Assembly (NCBI GenBank): GCA_964518875.1
Contig: CAZFHI010000002.1
Coordinates: 1-64,000 of the forward strand
DNA: 64,000 nt
Origin: DTU024 sp964518875
Lineage (GTDB): Bacteria; Bacillota; Clostridia; Christensenellales; Aristaeellaceae
Direction: 5' to 3'
The notes beneath the pieces were generated by a model. That model saw only the letters and a program-made list of their open reading frames with translations, was not told the origin of the DNA and ran no database searches. This document shows positions 34,840-44,622 of this stretch, in pieces. The stretch's first letter is position 1. Each line of letters opens with the position of its first letter. The translations under genes and the position numbers were made by a program.

Positions 34840-35062
34840 GTAGCATAACGATATTTTCTGAAATTAAAAAAACAAAAACATTTTTAATACAATAATAAAA
34901 TACGATGTATTTTTTATTTTCTTAATTATCTGATTTTGCTTTGCCCGCTTGAGGTTTCACGATTTTGCAAATTTTATTTTCTTAATTCAATCATAATTTT
35001 TTAACTAACCGAATCATAAATAAGTAGAATTGTTATAAAATTCAACAGTTTTTTTATATGAA
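34840..35062. other. AT-rich intergenic stretch without a gene
   Basis: No coding frame or structured RNA is apparent. TTTTATTTTCTTAATT occurs twice as a direct repeat (near 34911-34926 and 34973-34988). The region separates the adhesin terminator from the hppA promoter. Confidence 0.5.
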
Positions 35063-35086
35063 AACCGGGCGGAAACCCGCCCGGTT
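35063..35086 (-). terminator. Intrinsic terminator of the adhesin gene
   Basis: AACCGGGCGG, loop AAAC-type, CCGCCCGGTT forms a perfect stem of about 10 bp. On the minus strand it is followed by TTTTC. It lies 27 nt after the adhesin stop. Confidence 0.85.
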
Positions 35087-35112
35087 GTAACTTTATATTG
35101 TTTCAGCGCTTT

Positions 35113-38100
35113 TTATTTATTCGAGAAGCTTTCCCTTCTTTTAAGCGCAATGTATACGGCAAGCGCTACGGCTCCGATTGAAACAACGACCGCTATTGTC
35201 GCAGGAGCGCTGTCTCCTGTGGAGGGTATGGAGCCAGTGTTTACAAATACTATTTCACCGTCATAAGGAACGCCGTCTTTTTCAAGATCCACACGGGCTT
35301 TAAGCTGCCCGTTAACAGGCGTCGTGCTTATTTTTACAGTATAAATAGTGTCGTCATACTTAACGCTTTTATCCTTTCCTGCTAGCTCCTCGACAGTGTA
35401 TGTATAGTTTGTAACAACGCGAGAGAATGTCCTGTCAGGAAAAGATATATTGCCATTAGCGTCGTTTGAAACTCTTGCCAGTTCTTTTCCGCGGCTGTCT
35501 TTTAGTACAAATGTGAACTGGTCCGCTTTGATTGTGCCGTTCCTAAGTACTTTGCTTGCATCTATCGGCACGTTTATCTTGGGATAGTCCGGTTTAGGCG
35601 TCGGCGCAGGCTTTTCCGTAGGTTTAGTATAGTTGTTTGTAAATACGAGTTCACTCCCCGAATATTCCTTGCCGTCTTTTAATACTTCGGTTTCAGCTTC
35701 AAAGCGATTTTCTTTTTCATTGAAGCTTACATTAACATTTATTGTATATATGCCGTTGTCAAACTGCATGCCTTCAACCTTGTCTTTAATTTCGCTCACA
35801 GTAAAGCTAAATCTTCCTGTTTTATTGAAGCTAAGCACAAACTCCGCCCGGCCATCTTTATCGCATTGCTCTATCGTTTCAGGCGCGTCGCCTGACAGCT
35901 TGAAAGAATAGTCGCCGGCGTTTATAGCGTACGTATCGCCTGAAATGCGTTTCAAAATGTTCAGTTCAAGCTGGCTTTGCTTAGGCGGAACATAGGTATT
36001 TGTTATTTGAATCGCGCCATCTGCAAGAGCTTTTTTGCTTACTTTATAGGTATTGCCATTCTGCAAAATAAAGCCGTTTAAATTCGACGCTTCTTTGACA
36101 TCATATATATATGGCTCGCCGTTGTAATTAGCATCAGGCAGGTTGTCCCATGTGTAGGAGAAGCTACCGTCAGCGTTTTTAACCACAGCTGCATCTTCAC
36201 CAATAACTTCTTCCACATTTTCAGGATCGTTCGGAGTATGTCTTGTAACAATCAGAGAAACCTCCGTATGGTCTTTCTCAGGGCCGCCTGACCATATTTT
36301 CTTAGCAAGAAGCTTAGTTACGCCAGGCTCATAATAGTTTACTATAACATTATCATAAATTATGGATTCATAGCTGCGCCCATTACGTATAATTATACCG
36401 TTTACGGCATCAGCTTCACTGAACGTATATGTATATGGATTGCCGTTTTCATCCTTTAACGGAAGATTTTCCCAAGTATAGACATACTGCCATATTCCGC
36501 TTTCTTCGCTGTTCAGCGTGTACGGCGCAGAAACTTCTTCAGAAACTCCGCCTTCTATATTACGGTGCAGCGTAATATCCACAGGAACATAGTCTATCGA
36601 GTTGCCGTCTATCCAGAACTTATATGCGTACACGTTGCCCATTGGCGGCATATATGTGTTTGTAATCGTTGTACCCAAATCATCAACCGTTACAGCATAT
36701 CTGTTTTCATTTACTATAAATATGTCGTTTACAGTATTTGGCTCAACCACATAATAAGTATATTGCTCGCCGCTTTCATTTGTAAGCGGAAGCTCTCCCC
36801 AAGTGTATGTGTAGGATTGCCCGCCATTATTTTCATGGCTTACGGCATATGGCAGATCTACCTTTTCGGGCACTCCGCCTTCTAAGCTTCTCATAAGCAT
36901 AAGCTCAACAGCCGTATGATCCGCGTCAGGCCCGCCTGACCATATCTTTTTAGCCCTGATTTCCTTAACCGGAGGCACATACTCGTTTACAATATCCGCT
37001 CCATTTGAAGTTTCAGTTATTTTTGAATTATAGTTTTCAAGCTCGTTTTCTTTTACCGTATACTTATATTCCGTGTAAGAAGCCTTGAAGCCGTTTTCCT
37101 CTGTTGCAGGTTCCCATTCTTTAAAGCGCGGAAGATCCATAAACGTATAAGACGTTTCACCGTCTTTTAATTCAATTTTCTTATATTCCTCGCCGTCCTG
37201 CAAGAGTGTGATTGTAATAGTCGGATTTGTTTCAGGACCGTTAATCCAGCTTTTATTTACTGTAAATTCTGTTGTCTGCCGCATGTTTGTAACATTAGCA
37301 CCGCCGGCTGGTATAATTTCTATACCGCCAAGCTTATAATCGTCAGATTCTATTGTCTGTTCTTTTATGGTGTAGAAATAGCGTACATTGTTCCCTTCAT
37401 ACGTTCCTGAAACAGGCAGTACAATAGTATATACCCACGGGCTGAATTCGCCTTGAAGCTCAGACATATCCTCAGGTAATTGATCTGGGTACTCTTCTGC
37501 AATGCCGTCCAGCGTTATAGCTCCATATTCAATATCCGTTATTTTTTCATCATTTTTGTCGGGATCAAGCACTTCCTGGTTAATTACCATTGTAACTTTT
37601 GTGCCAGGTTCCGGCGTGCCGCCATCCCATATTTTAGTTACCGTCCTTGCATTGGGCCAGTATACATTGCGAACGATTTGGCTTTCGTCATCCATGCCCA
37701 TAAAATAGTTATCCGGAATATTAACTTCTGTTACAGTATATATTGATTCAATTCGATTACCGCTTTGCTCATCTGCTTTGCCGTCCGCACGATACATTGG
37801 CAGATTTTCCCATGTATATGCATTGTCTTGTGTAGAAAAACTGTCCGGCTGGCTAGGGTTAATTATTACAGGGTCGCCGTACGGTTCGCCGTCCCTTAAA
37901 AGCTGTAGCTCTATTGAAGGATGCCTTTCTAATGGATCTTTTGGAGCTTTTTCAGGAACTATCCACATTTTTTTAGCGGTAAACTGACGCACCTTATACT
38001 CGTTTACAAAGTCAATTGATTCTTCCTTTATACTATCTTTTATATAATCAGCATCTGCCTTAAGGCTTCCGTCTTCCTGTTTGGTTACCTTAATTTTAAT

Positions 38101-41100
38101 TGTATAAACGCTTTCATCATAAACAACGCTGTCCAGCGTTCCGGCGTTTTCTGTAATCGTGTATGTGTATTCGCCTGGCTTGTCAAAATGAAGCCCACTA
38201 AACAAAATAGTATCCTTCGCGCCTTCTATAGCAGCCGCATTGCCCTTTGTTTCAATCTCTTTACCTGCTGCGTCTTTAAGAACGAAACTAAATTCGTTTG
38301 CTTTCATATTGCGGTTTTTAAGCGTCTTGCTTATTTGAGGCGTGAAATCCGCATATTTTTGCTCATGATGCGTTGTATTGGATTCCAGTATATAGTCCGT
38401 TCCAAATATGCCGGTTATTTTGGCAGTGTTTTCAAACAATGTATTTTTATCCAGCGACATAGGTTCCACAACAGCGGGTATTATAATAGTAAGCTTTTCA
38501 TTGCCAGCAAGAGAGATCACTCTGAATTTAAGCTTGCGGCCTTCCATTGAAACAAGCTTGGCGCGCGTGGATTTGCTTAAAAGCTGCGCAGTGCCCGGGT
38601 TATCATCAATCATTACTTTGATGTTATCAGCACTGAATGACAGCCCCTCAGGTATTTCGTCTTCAAGCAGTATATCTTTAAAGCTTTGCGCTGTATTGGC
38701 GTTGCTAAGATTTATCTTATATTCTATATTGTCTCCGCCATATACTATTGTGGGATTTTCCGCTGTGCCCGAAGCTGGCGAAGAAGTCTTGTCAAAGCCT
38801 AAACCCATGTCCTTAAGCTCTACAGTAACTCTGTTGCATGCTTCGATAGAAACAATTTCGTCCCAGCCTGTTTCGCTTGTGCTGTTTTTTCTGTTCGCCA
38901 TAAACGCCCTGTTGTATGCCAGGTCTTTGTTTTTAATATGCTCTTGCGCGTTCACAGGCGCACGCATGATCATGCTTACATATATGCCGCTTCCCGGTCT
39001 AGCAATAAAATCTTCTCCGTTTTTAAGTTTCCTTAAGTCAAAGGCTACAGCGCGGACATTTGACGTATCCTCCGGCGGGTTTGTATCCCAGCTCTGCCAT
39101 ACTTCCGGATGGTTGTCAAGATATAAAGCGTCGTCAAACAAATTTTTATCGTTTAAATCTTGCGTTGTGTAATATGTTTTAACGTCAATATTCTTAGATA
39201 AAGCGTGGCTTACGTCAACGCCTATGAGCGAACCTTTCCAATGGTCGTTATCGCCGTATGCGTTCTCCAGTATATCGTAAAACACCAGGTCTTTGGTGCT
39301 TGAAAATGCATTTTCAAGCCTTAAGCGGTAAGTGTATTCACCGCCCAGTAAAGCTTTAGTATGCGAATCAAACTCCGGCTCTTCAGGTGATGAAACAGCT
39401 TTTTTAAAACCAACCTCAGCCGCTTTAAGTATGTTGAACGTTCTTGATGTTTTGCAATACAGGAATGATTCTGGAACATCGCCCTCGTTGCCGTCGCGGT
39501 TGAGATCCGTAAAGGCTGTTTTAAGGTTAGAAGGTATAGTGCCGCTTGCGGCATTATCCGGGTATCCGTTTGGAAGCGTCCCGTCATGTGATTCATACGC
39601 GGCAAAGTTATAAAGCGTGTCCCCGTTATCCGCTATGTTAATCCATGGATTATACAGGTTAAACCTCAGTTTCATGCCGCTCCATAGCTCGCTGTAATGG
39701 TTTGTATACCTGTAATAGTAAAGGTTTTTGGCATTTTCTGGCGCCTGAGCATGTACAACAAGCAATGTCCTGCCGGAATTTTTCCAGTTGTCTATAACTT
39801 CAACATTGGTTGAAAAATTAGTATCTGAAGCCGCGCCTTTGTAGCCCGTTACTTTTATTGTGCTTAAATCCGCATAGGTGCCTGGAGGAAGCAAGTCGTA
39901 AAAGGTGCTGTTTCGCTGCTCCACAATGTATCCGCTATTGATAAGGTCTTCTTGAGCAGCATCGGCGTAATCAAACTGCACATATGCATCTATAGTAACA
40001 GGAACGTAGTAGCGAGAATTAATTATCTCGTTCGTTATGCTGCCGTAAGACTTGGAACACTGCGATATAGGCACTATCCTTGAAAGCGTATGTGATATAT
40101 AATCATAGTTGCTCTTTTTGACTTTGCCGTTGCTGTCAAGGCTGCGCACATAAACTTCATTGCGTACTGTAACAGAGTTTTTGCCTTTTATTAAGCTCAA
40201 AACTTTTTCTGACGGTTTAAGCTCAGTTGTAAGATATGAATAGCTTGAAAAATAAACATATACTCCGTTATCCATATAAGAGTATTTTACGCCTGTTGTG
40301 TTTTCAGGAAGCGGTATGTTTAAAGTACTGCCGCTATCCACAGATACTGTTTCATAGCCTGCTGCAGGCGTAAAAGCATATTTCCCATCGCTCTGCTTTT
40401 GTATTACCGCATAGTCTTTCCAGTTTCCATTAATCTTTACGAGCAGCTTAAGCGGCTTGTATTTGTCATTCTCACGGGCTTTCATTGAAACGTTCATGCC
40501 GTCCTTAGATACTGGGTCGGAAACGCTGAAGCCGCTAAAATGCAGCTTGGTAAATTGGTAATCGTTTTCATCAAGTTTAGTATAGCCGTTTCCGTTGTAA
40601 AGCTGCACATAATCATCATATAGTTCGGCCGTCCAGTTGTTTACGCCAAACTCCTTGCTGTTTTCGTCCTTGGAAAGATACCAGCCGTATAAATAACCGT
40701 AGAAATAAAAGTTTCCTTCCTTACCATTGTTGTAGTCGTTAAGCTCTACATTTTTCTTTGTAACCGGACCATTTTCTATTTCGTTTATACCGCCGTATGT
40801 TTTACCTTGATTGTATTTATAAATATATGCATAATCCGGATGAATTGTAGGCGACGGCTTAGGCGATGGGGAGGGCTTAGGCGCTTCGCTGTATGTGTAG
40901 GTTGCAGTACTCGTTTCAGTGCTTGATGTGCCGCCGTCTATGCCAGTAAGCGTTGCTTCTATACTGTTTTTAACAGTCGCTTTCTGATCTTTAAGCAGCG
41001 TTCTCGGGTACATATAATAAAGGTATTGTGTCCAGTAAGTGTTATTCTGTGAGCTGTATGTATATGGCTCTGAAACGGTAGCATATGGATTGTTAAATGC

Positions 41101-41976
41101 ACCGCTTTCATCAGTATTATTATATTCATTAAGAGTAATGCGCTTAAAGCCGCCTGACTTTGAAGAACTTACACCAAACAAGGTTCCGTATTCGTCTTGT
41201 CCGGAATCATTCTCTTTAAAACGCAGTGTAAAGGGCTGTGTGTCATTATTTGAAGCGTCCGCCTTAACATACCAGCGTACATAAAAATAATCCTTGGTAT
41301 TTATGCCTTCAGGAATATCTCCCCAGGATTCCTGCCAGTCCTTGTAGCTTACTGAGCCTGAGTTATATTTGGTTAAACTGTATAAATCTGCCTTGGTTTT
41401 ATATTCTATCGTTATCTCGTTTGAATAAACAGTATCAATCTGGCCTATGGCAATGTCTTTTACATTCATATAGGCTTTAAAAGTATTAGTATAGCCGTTC
41501 TTTACAAGATGAGGATATATGCCATAGTATTTTATATCTGATGTAAGGAAGAAGTCCCCTTCTATGTTTGTATAGTTTGAAATCACTATTTCATCTGTCG
41601 CTTCATCTATTCGCCAGTTAAACTTTGCCGAAGCATTAGGCGGTTCAGATTCGTCTAAATTATCAGGATTATATTTAGGAAGAGGTATCTCTAAGCTGCC
41701 TATTTTGTTGCCTTCGCGGTCTGTGAATATATGCGCAGGCAGGCGTATTTCGACGTCATATTTTTTCGCGTTGCCCGTATATGAAAAGTTCAGCTTCATA
41801 ACGTGTTCTGTTGTATAGTTATAAGAAGGGCTGCTTGTCATCTTCAAGCCGTCTTCGCTTATTTTATGCTCACTTTTTCTGTTTTCATTACCACGAACCC
41901 ACAATATATTATGCGCAGTTGAATTGCCTGTTGGTATATCATCGGTTATTGAGCCCGCATACGCTGCTATAAGCAC
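35113..41976 (-). CDS. Giant wall-anchored surface protein with Cna-B and pilin-type isopeptide domains
   Basis: The open frame encodes 2287 residues. About residues 1-1200 form the N-terminal region, with a Pro-rich hinge (APKPSPSPKPSPT) near 370 and a DUF11-like module near 1060-1190. A pilin isopeptide-linkage domain (TKTLKNRNMKANEFSFVLKD) begins near 1215. Six Cna-B-type repeats follow between about 1325 and 1990, marked by KKIWSGGP or KMWIVP starts and YTWENLP-like strands. Two more isopeptide domains are near 2000-2112 and 2132-2248. The C-terminus has the sorting motif IPSTG, a membrane helix and the tail KRRESFSNK. The protein should be wall-linked by a sortase and act as an adhesin or stalk; intramolecular Lys-Asn bonds are known in these domains. 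The signal peptide is encoded just upstream in another frame, so the gene as assembled is broken at its start. Confidence 0.88.
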   Translation of the reverse strand: MLIAAYAGSITDDIPTGNSTAHNILWVRGNENRKSEHKISEDGLKMTSSPSYNYTTEHVMKLNFSYTGNAKKYDVEIRLPAHIFTDREGNKIGSLEIPLPKYNPDNLDESEPPNASAKFNWRIDEATDEIVISNYTNIEGDFFLTSDIKYYGIYPHLVKNGYTNTFKAYMNVKDIAIGQIDTVYSNEITIEYKTKADLYSLTKYNSGSVSYKDWQESWGDIPEGINTKDYFYVRWYVKADASNNDTQPFTLRFKENDSGQDEYGTLFGVSSSKSGGFKRITLNEYNNTDESGAFNNPYATVSEPYTYSSQNNTYWTQYLYYMYPRTLLKDQKATVKNSIEATLTGIDGGTSSTETSTATYTYSEAPKPSPSPKPSPTIHPDYAYIYKYNQGKTYGGINEIENGPVTKKNVELNDYNNGKEGNFYFYGYLYGWYLSKDENSKEFGVNNWTAELYDDYVQLYNGNGYTKLDENDYQFTKLHFSGFSVSDPVSKDGMNVSMKARENDKYKPLKLLVKINGNWKDYAVIQKQSDGKYAFTPAAGYETVSVDSGSTLNIPLPENTTGVKYSYMDNGVYVYFSSYSYLTTELKPSEKVLSLIKGKNSVTVRNEVYVRSLDSNGKVKKSNYDYISHTLSRIVPISQCSKSYGSITNEIINSRYYVPVTIDAYVQFDYADAAQEDLINSGYIVEQRNSTFYDLLPPGTYADLSTIKVTGYKGAASDTNFSTNVEVIDNWKNSGRTLLVVHAQAPENAKNLYYYRYTNHYSELWSGMKLRFNLYNPWINIADNGDTLYNFAAYESHDGTLPNGYPDNAASGTIPSNLKTAFTDLNRDGNEGDVPESFLYCKTSRTFNILKAAEVGFKKAVSSPEEPEFDSHTKALLGGEYTYRLRLENAFSSTKDLVFYDILENAYGDNDHWKGSLIGVDVSHALSKNIDVKTYYTTQDLNDKNLFDDALYLDNHPEVWQSWDTNPPEDTSNVRAVAFDLRKLKNGEDFIARPGSGIYVSMIMRAPVNAQEHIKNKDLAYNRAFMANRKNSTSETGWDEIVSIEACNRVTVELKDMGLGFDKTSSPASGTAENPTIVYGGDNIEYKINLSNANTAQSFKDILLEDEIPEGLSFSADNIKVMIDDNPGTAQLLSKSTRAKLVSMEGRKLKFRVISLAGNEKLTIIIPAVVEPMSLDKNTLFENTAKITGIFGTDYILESNTTHHEQKYADFTPQISKTLKNRNMKANEFSFVLKDAAGKEIETKGNAAAIEGAKDTILFSGLHFDKPGEYTYTITENAGTLDSVVYDESVYTIKIKVTKQEDGSLKADADYIKDSIKEESIDFVNEYKVRQFTAKKMWIVPEKAPKDPLERHPSIELQLLRDGEPYGDPVIINPSQPDSFSTQDNAYTWENLPMYRADGKADEQSGNRIESIYTVTEVNIPDNYFMGMDDESQIVRNVYWPNARTVTKIWDGGTPEPGTKVTMVINQEVLDPDKNDEKITDIEYGAITLDGIAEEYPDQLPEDMSELQGEFSPWVYTIVLPVSGTYEGNNVRYFYTIKEQTIESDDYKLGGIEIIPAGGANVTNMRQTTEFTVNKSWINGPETNPTITITLLQDGEEYKKIELKDGETSYTFMDLPRFKEWEPATEENGFKASYTEYKYTVKENELENYNSKITETSNGADIVNEYVPPVKEIRAKKIWSGGPDADHTAVELMLMRSLEGGVPEKVDLPYAVSHENNGGQSYTYTWGELPLTNESGEQYTYYVVEPNTVNDIFIVNENRYAVTVDDLGTTITNTYMPPMGNVYAYKFWIDGNSIDYVPVDITLHRNIEGGVSEEVSAPYTLNSEESGIWQYVYTWENLPLKDENGNPYTYTFSEADAVNGIIIRNGRSYESIIYDNVIVNYYEPGVTKLLAKKIWSGGPEKDHTEVSLIVTRHTPNDPENVEEVIGEDAAVVKNADGSFSYTWDNLPDANYNGEPYIYDVKEASNLNGFILQNGNTYKVSKKALADGAIQITNTYVPPKQSQLELNILKRISGDTYAINAGDYSFKLSGDAPETIEQCDKDGRAEFVLSFNKTGRFSFTVSEIKDKVEGMQFDNGIYTINVNVSFNEKENRFEAETEVLKDGKEYSGSELVFTNNYTKPTEKPAPTPKPDYPKINVPIDASKVLRNGTIKADQFTFVLKDSRGKELARVSNDANGNISFPDRTFSRVVTNYTYTVEELAGKDKSVKYDDTIYTVKISTTPVNGQLKARVDLEKDGVPYDGEIVFVNTGSIPSTGDSAPATIAVVVSIGAVALAVYIALKRRESFSNK

Positions 41977-42035
41977 GCAGCAAAAAGCATAGCAAAAGTA
42001 AGCATAGAAAGTATCTTGGTCTTGCCCTTAAACAT
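41967..42035 (-). pseudogene. Out-of-frame signal peptide start of the giant surface protein
   Basis: An ATG at 42035, well placed after AAGGAGATC, opens a 22-codon frame, MFKGKTKILSMLTFAMLFAA then CL and a TAG stop at 41967-41969. This is a good basic/hydrophobic signal-peptide start. The long frame continues it as VLIAAYAGSITDD, with an AYA cleavage site, from GTG 41976. Adding one base in the segment 41976-41986, for example a sixth T in the coding-strand T5 run at 41982-41986, joins both parts. The cause is either an assembly or sequencing error, a real inactivating deletion, or slippage. Confidence 0.8.
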
Positions 42036-42364
42036 AGAGATCTCCTTCCTTCAACGCTAATCAAAAAAACTATCCGCTCGTATTAATTATCTACAACCTC
42101 AGTAGCTTAATTAGAGCAGAATACACTGTGCGTAGTCCATATTTTTGCTTCGATATTGTCAAGCATTTTAACATATAAAAGTTATAAAATCTGTAGCGAA
42201 ATCAAACATATATAACACAAGCTCCTGTTAAAAACATATGTTTGACTTCGGTAGAAGGCAGCTTTTGTATTGTAGTCGTGTTTGATTGCAGATTACCGTT
42301 CCTCCTTTTATAATTGATATGTAAAGCTCTTTTCTTTCTAATTGGGGATTTATTTATTATAGCA
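42036..42364 (-). promoter_or_regulatory. Long leader and candidate promoter of the surface protein gene
   Basis: A perfect extended -10 box on the minus strand, TGCTATAAT, lies at 42356-42364, predicting a leader of about 310 nt. The leader contains a 10-bp perfect inverted repeat (TCAAACATAT at 42202-42211 and ATATGTTTGA at 42236-42245). It also has an isolated AAAAGGAGG (complement of 42299-42307) with no usable start codon after it, and a second TTGACA (complement of 42157-42162). No known riboswitch class was recognised. Confidence 0.5.
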
Positions 42365-42391
42365 AAGGGGTTTTCTTTTTGCTCCTTTGCT
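42361..42391 (-). repeat. Inverted repeat between -35-like and -10 boxes
   Basis: AGCAAAGG (42361-42368) and CCTTTGCT (42384-42391) are perfect 8-bp arms with a 15-nt loop. The arms abut a minus-strand TTGACA (42392-42397) on one side and share a base with the TATAAT (42356-42361) on the other, leaving a 30-nt spacer between the boxes. It may be an operator. Confidence 0.5.
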
Positions 42392-42397
42392 TGTCAA

Positions 42398-42696
42398 GTA
42401 TGTATTGTATCCTAGCAAAATTTTATTTATACATTAAATATTAAATGCCGTGTGCGTTTTTAACTTTTCAAACAAAAAAGCGCTTACAAAACAGCATCTT
42501 TAAACAATATTTACAATGCCTGTAAAACGCTTCTTAACTAAACTTTAATATAATTAAAAGCCGCAAGAAGCGGCCTGTGCATAAATATATAATGCAAATA
42601 CGCAAATAATAAAACTTATAACAACACATTTTGTCGTGAGCGATAAATACTCCAAAGTTTATAATTATATTTAAATAATTTTAAACTAAAATGCAT
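42398..42696. other. AT-rich intergenic region holding a terminator
   Basis: No gene is visible. GCCGC (42560-42564), loop AAGAA, GCGGC (42570-42574) followed on the minus strand by TTTTAATT is a probable terminator for the importer operon, about 120 nt after its last stop codon. An imperfect inverted repeat, AAGCGCTTACAAAACAG and CCTGTAAAACGCTT, lies near 42479-42534. Confidence 0.55.
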
Positions 42697-44622
42697 TTAT
42701 AGCGGTAATCTATCCTGCGCTTGCTTTTTTTGCTTTTTAAATTTAGCTATGAATTTTCCCTTTCTTTCACGGCGCTTTTCTTTCGCCTCAAGCCTTTCAT
42801 TAAGGTCGCGGGCGCCTACGCCGTAAACAAGGTAGAGTATAAGACCGCTCAGCACCATTATAAATACAGTTGAAGCGCAGCGCCTTCCCGAAGCGTTTAC
42901 GTTATAGCCGTCCCTGCCTTCTTCCATAGTCATGGACTGCATTACCATGGCGTAAGTTTTAGCGTAGCTTGAATGGAACGTGGCTGACATATCATATTCT
43001 GTAAATAAATTGTTTAAGTTAAGCGCGAATACAGCAAGTACGCTTGGAAGAACTATTGGCAGTTTTATGCGCAGAAAAGTTACGATAGGGCTTGCCCCAA
43101 GGTTTCTTGCAGCATCCTCCAGCTCTTCATCTATGGCGTAGAAAGCGGCTTTTATCATCCTTAAAGCAAACGGAAGCTTAACCACGGTATAGGCGACAAT
43201 AATTAAAAAGCGTACGTTTTCTTTCATATACAGGTTAACGTTGGCAACATACCATACGTTCTCCGAATTAAAAAACGTGCGGTAAGAATAGCATATCAGT
43301 ATAGTAGGCAGCAGCCACGGGAACAGCATTGAATATTCCAGAACCGTTCCTCGCTTTTTGTTTTTATTTTTAAAAATGTAGTTTACCGCAACGACAACTA
43401 TAACGCACGCAAGCGCCGACGCAATAGCGGATAATACAAGCGACAGCCTTATGCCGCCCACGGTATCCGCGTTTGAAAACACGCCTGAGATGGAATCCGG
43501 CCGCACCTTAAGCTTGCCGCGGTTTGTCATAAATTCATAATCCTGAGTGCCGAAAAAGTTTATAAGCGTGAACTGGTCGAATGAAAGCGTTTTAGACCTT
43601 ATTGCAGGATAATTTTGGAAAGCAAAAAGCACTATTATTACAACAGGCATTGCGTATACGATAAACAGCGCGTATGCGTATATATGCGCAAGGACGTTTG
43701 CAACGGGGTTAGTTATTTTTTGCTTTACAAGCTTCGCTTTGGTTTTTGAAACGCTTAAATAATGCCCTTTGCGCTCGTACGAAGACAAAAGAGTCAGCAG
43801 CAGTATAGTAAACATAGCCAGTATTACGGATAAGAGCGCCGCCCTTGCCTGCGGGAACGCTTCATCCGCAACGGAAGAACCCGCAAGCCGCACAATTTCC
43901 GGGTTTATGGAATTATACCCAAGCAGTGTAGGGGCGCTCATAGCGCAAAGGCCCGTAATAAAAGTCATAATGGTTAAAGAAAACAATGTCGGCAGCAGCG
44001 TAGGAAATACGACCTTCATAAGCACCTTAAAGGGCTTTGCGCCGAGGTTGCGCGCAGCTTCCACGGTATTATAGTCTATTGTGCGTATGGCGTTTCTTAA
44101 AAAAAGCATATGGTTTGAAGTGCAGGCGAACGTCATTGTAAACAGCACCGCCCTGAAGCCTGAAAACCAGTTGCGGTCCATATTCGGGAAGCTTTTTGCA
44201 AGCCACGTTGTCAATATGCCGTCTGAATCGTACAGGAATAAATAGCCCGTAACAAGCGCCACGCCGGAATAAATAAGCGTTGTCATATAACCCAGGCGCA
44301 AAATTTTAGCGCCTTTAATATCAAAGTATTCAGTAAGCAAAACAATGCTTATGCCTACTATATTTACGGTTATTACGAGGCATATCGCAAGCTTAAGAGA
44401 GTTCCATATAAACGTAGGCATGGAGCCTGCAAAGAAAAAGCGCAGCACGGCGAAAGGATCCGTTTTGCCATCGGCGCCTTTTGTAGTAAATATCTGCGTA
44501 AGGGTATTAAGGCACGGTATAAGCATAAAGCCAAGAAACAAGTACACAAAAAACGCTATGCCAAACACCCTGTAAAGCATATCCGGCTTAAGCCAGTTGG
44601 GACGTGTAACGCACTGTTTCAT
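42697..44622 (-). CDS. ABC importer permease, two fused membrane domains (Fe3+/phosphonate type)
   Basis: The 641-residue protein is a tandem of two binding-protein-dependent permease domains, as in FbpB-type Fe3+ and 2-aminoethylphosphonate importers. The ATPase-coupling EAA loops are visible in each half: EAARNLGAKPFKVLMKVVFP near residue 185 and EDAARNLGASPIVTFLRIKL near 490. About twelve helices are expected, and the C-terminus is strongly basic. Its start overlaps the ATPase gene by 4 nt. The substrate cannot be read from the permease. Confidence 0.9.
   Translation of the reverse strand: MKQCVTRPNWLKPDMLYRVFGIAFFVYLFLGFMLIPCLNTLTQIFTTKGADGKTDPFAVLRFFFAGSMPTFIWNSLKLAICLVITVNIVGISIVLLTEYFDIKGAKILRLGYMTTLIYSGVALVTGYLFLYDSDGILTTWLAKSFPNMDRNWFSGFRAVLFTMTFACTSNHMLFLRNAIRTIDYNTVEAARNLGAKPFKVLMKVVFPTLLPTLFSLTIMTFITGLCAMSAPTLLGYNSINPEIVRLAGSSVADEAFPQARAALLSVILAMFTILLLTLLSSYERKGHYLSVSKTKAKLVKQKITNPVANVLAHIYAYALFIVYAMPVVIIVLFAFQNYPAIRSKTLSFDQFTLINFFGTQDYEFMTNRGKLKVRPDSISGVFSNADTVGGIRLSLVLSAIASALACVIVVVAVNYIFKNKNKKRGTVLEYSMLFPWLLPTILICYSYRTFFNSENVWYVANVNLYMKENVRFLIIVAYTVVKLPFALRMIKAAFYAIDEELEDAARNLGASPIVTFLRIKLPIVLPSVLAVFALNLNNLFTEYDMSATFHSSYAKTYAMVMQSMTMEEGRDGYNVNASGRRCASTVFIMVLSGLILYLVYGVGARDLNERLEAKEKRRERKGKFIAKFKKQKKQAQDRLPL

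Noticed and set aside
42036..42355. c-di-GMP riboswitch in the adhesin leader
   Set aside because: No GEMM core or class II pseudoknot pattern could be matched; only generic hairpins were seen.
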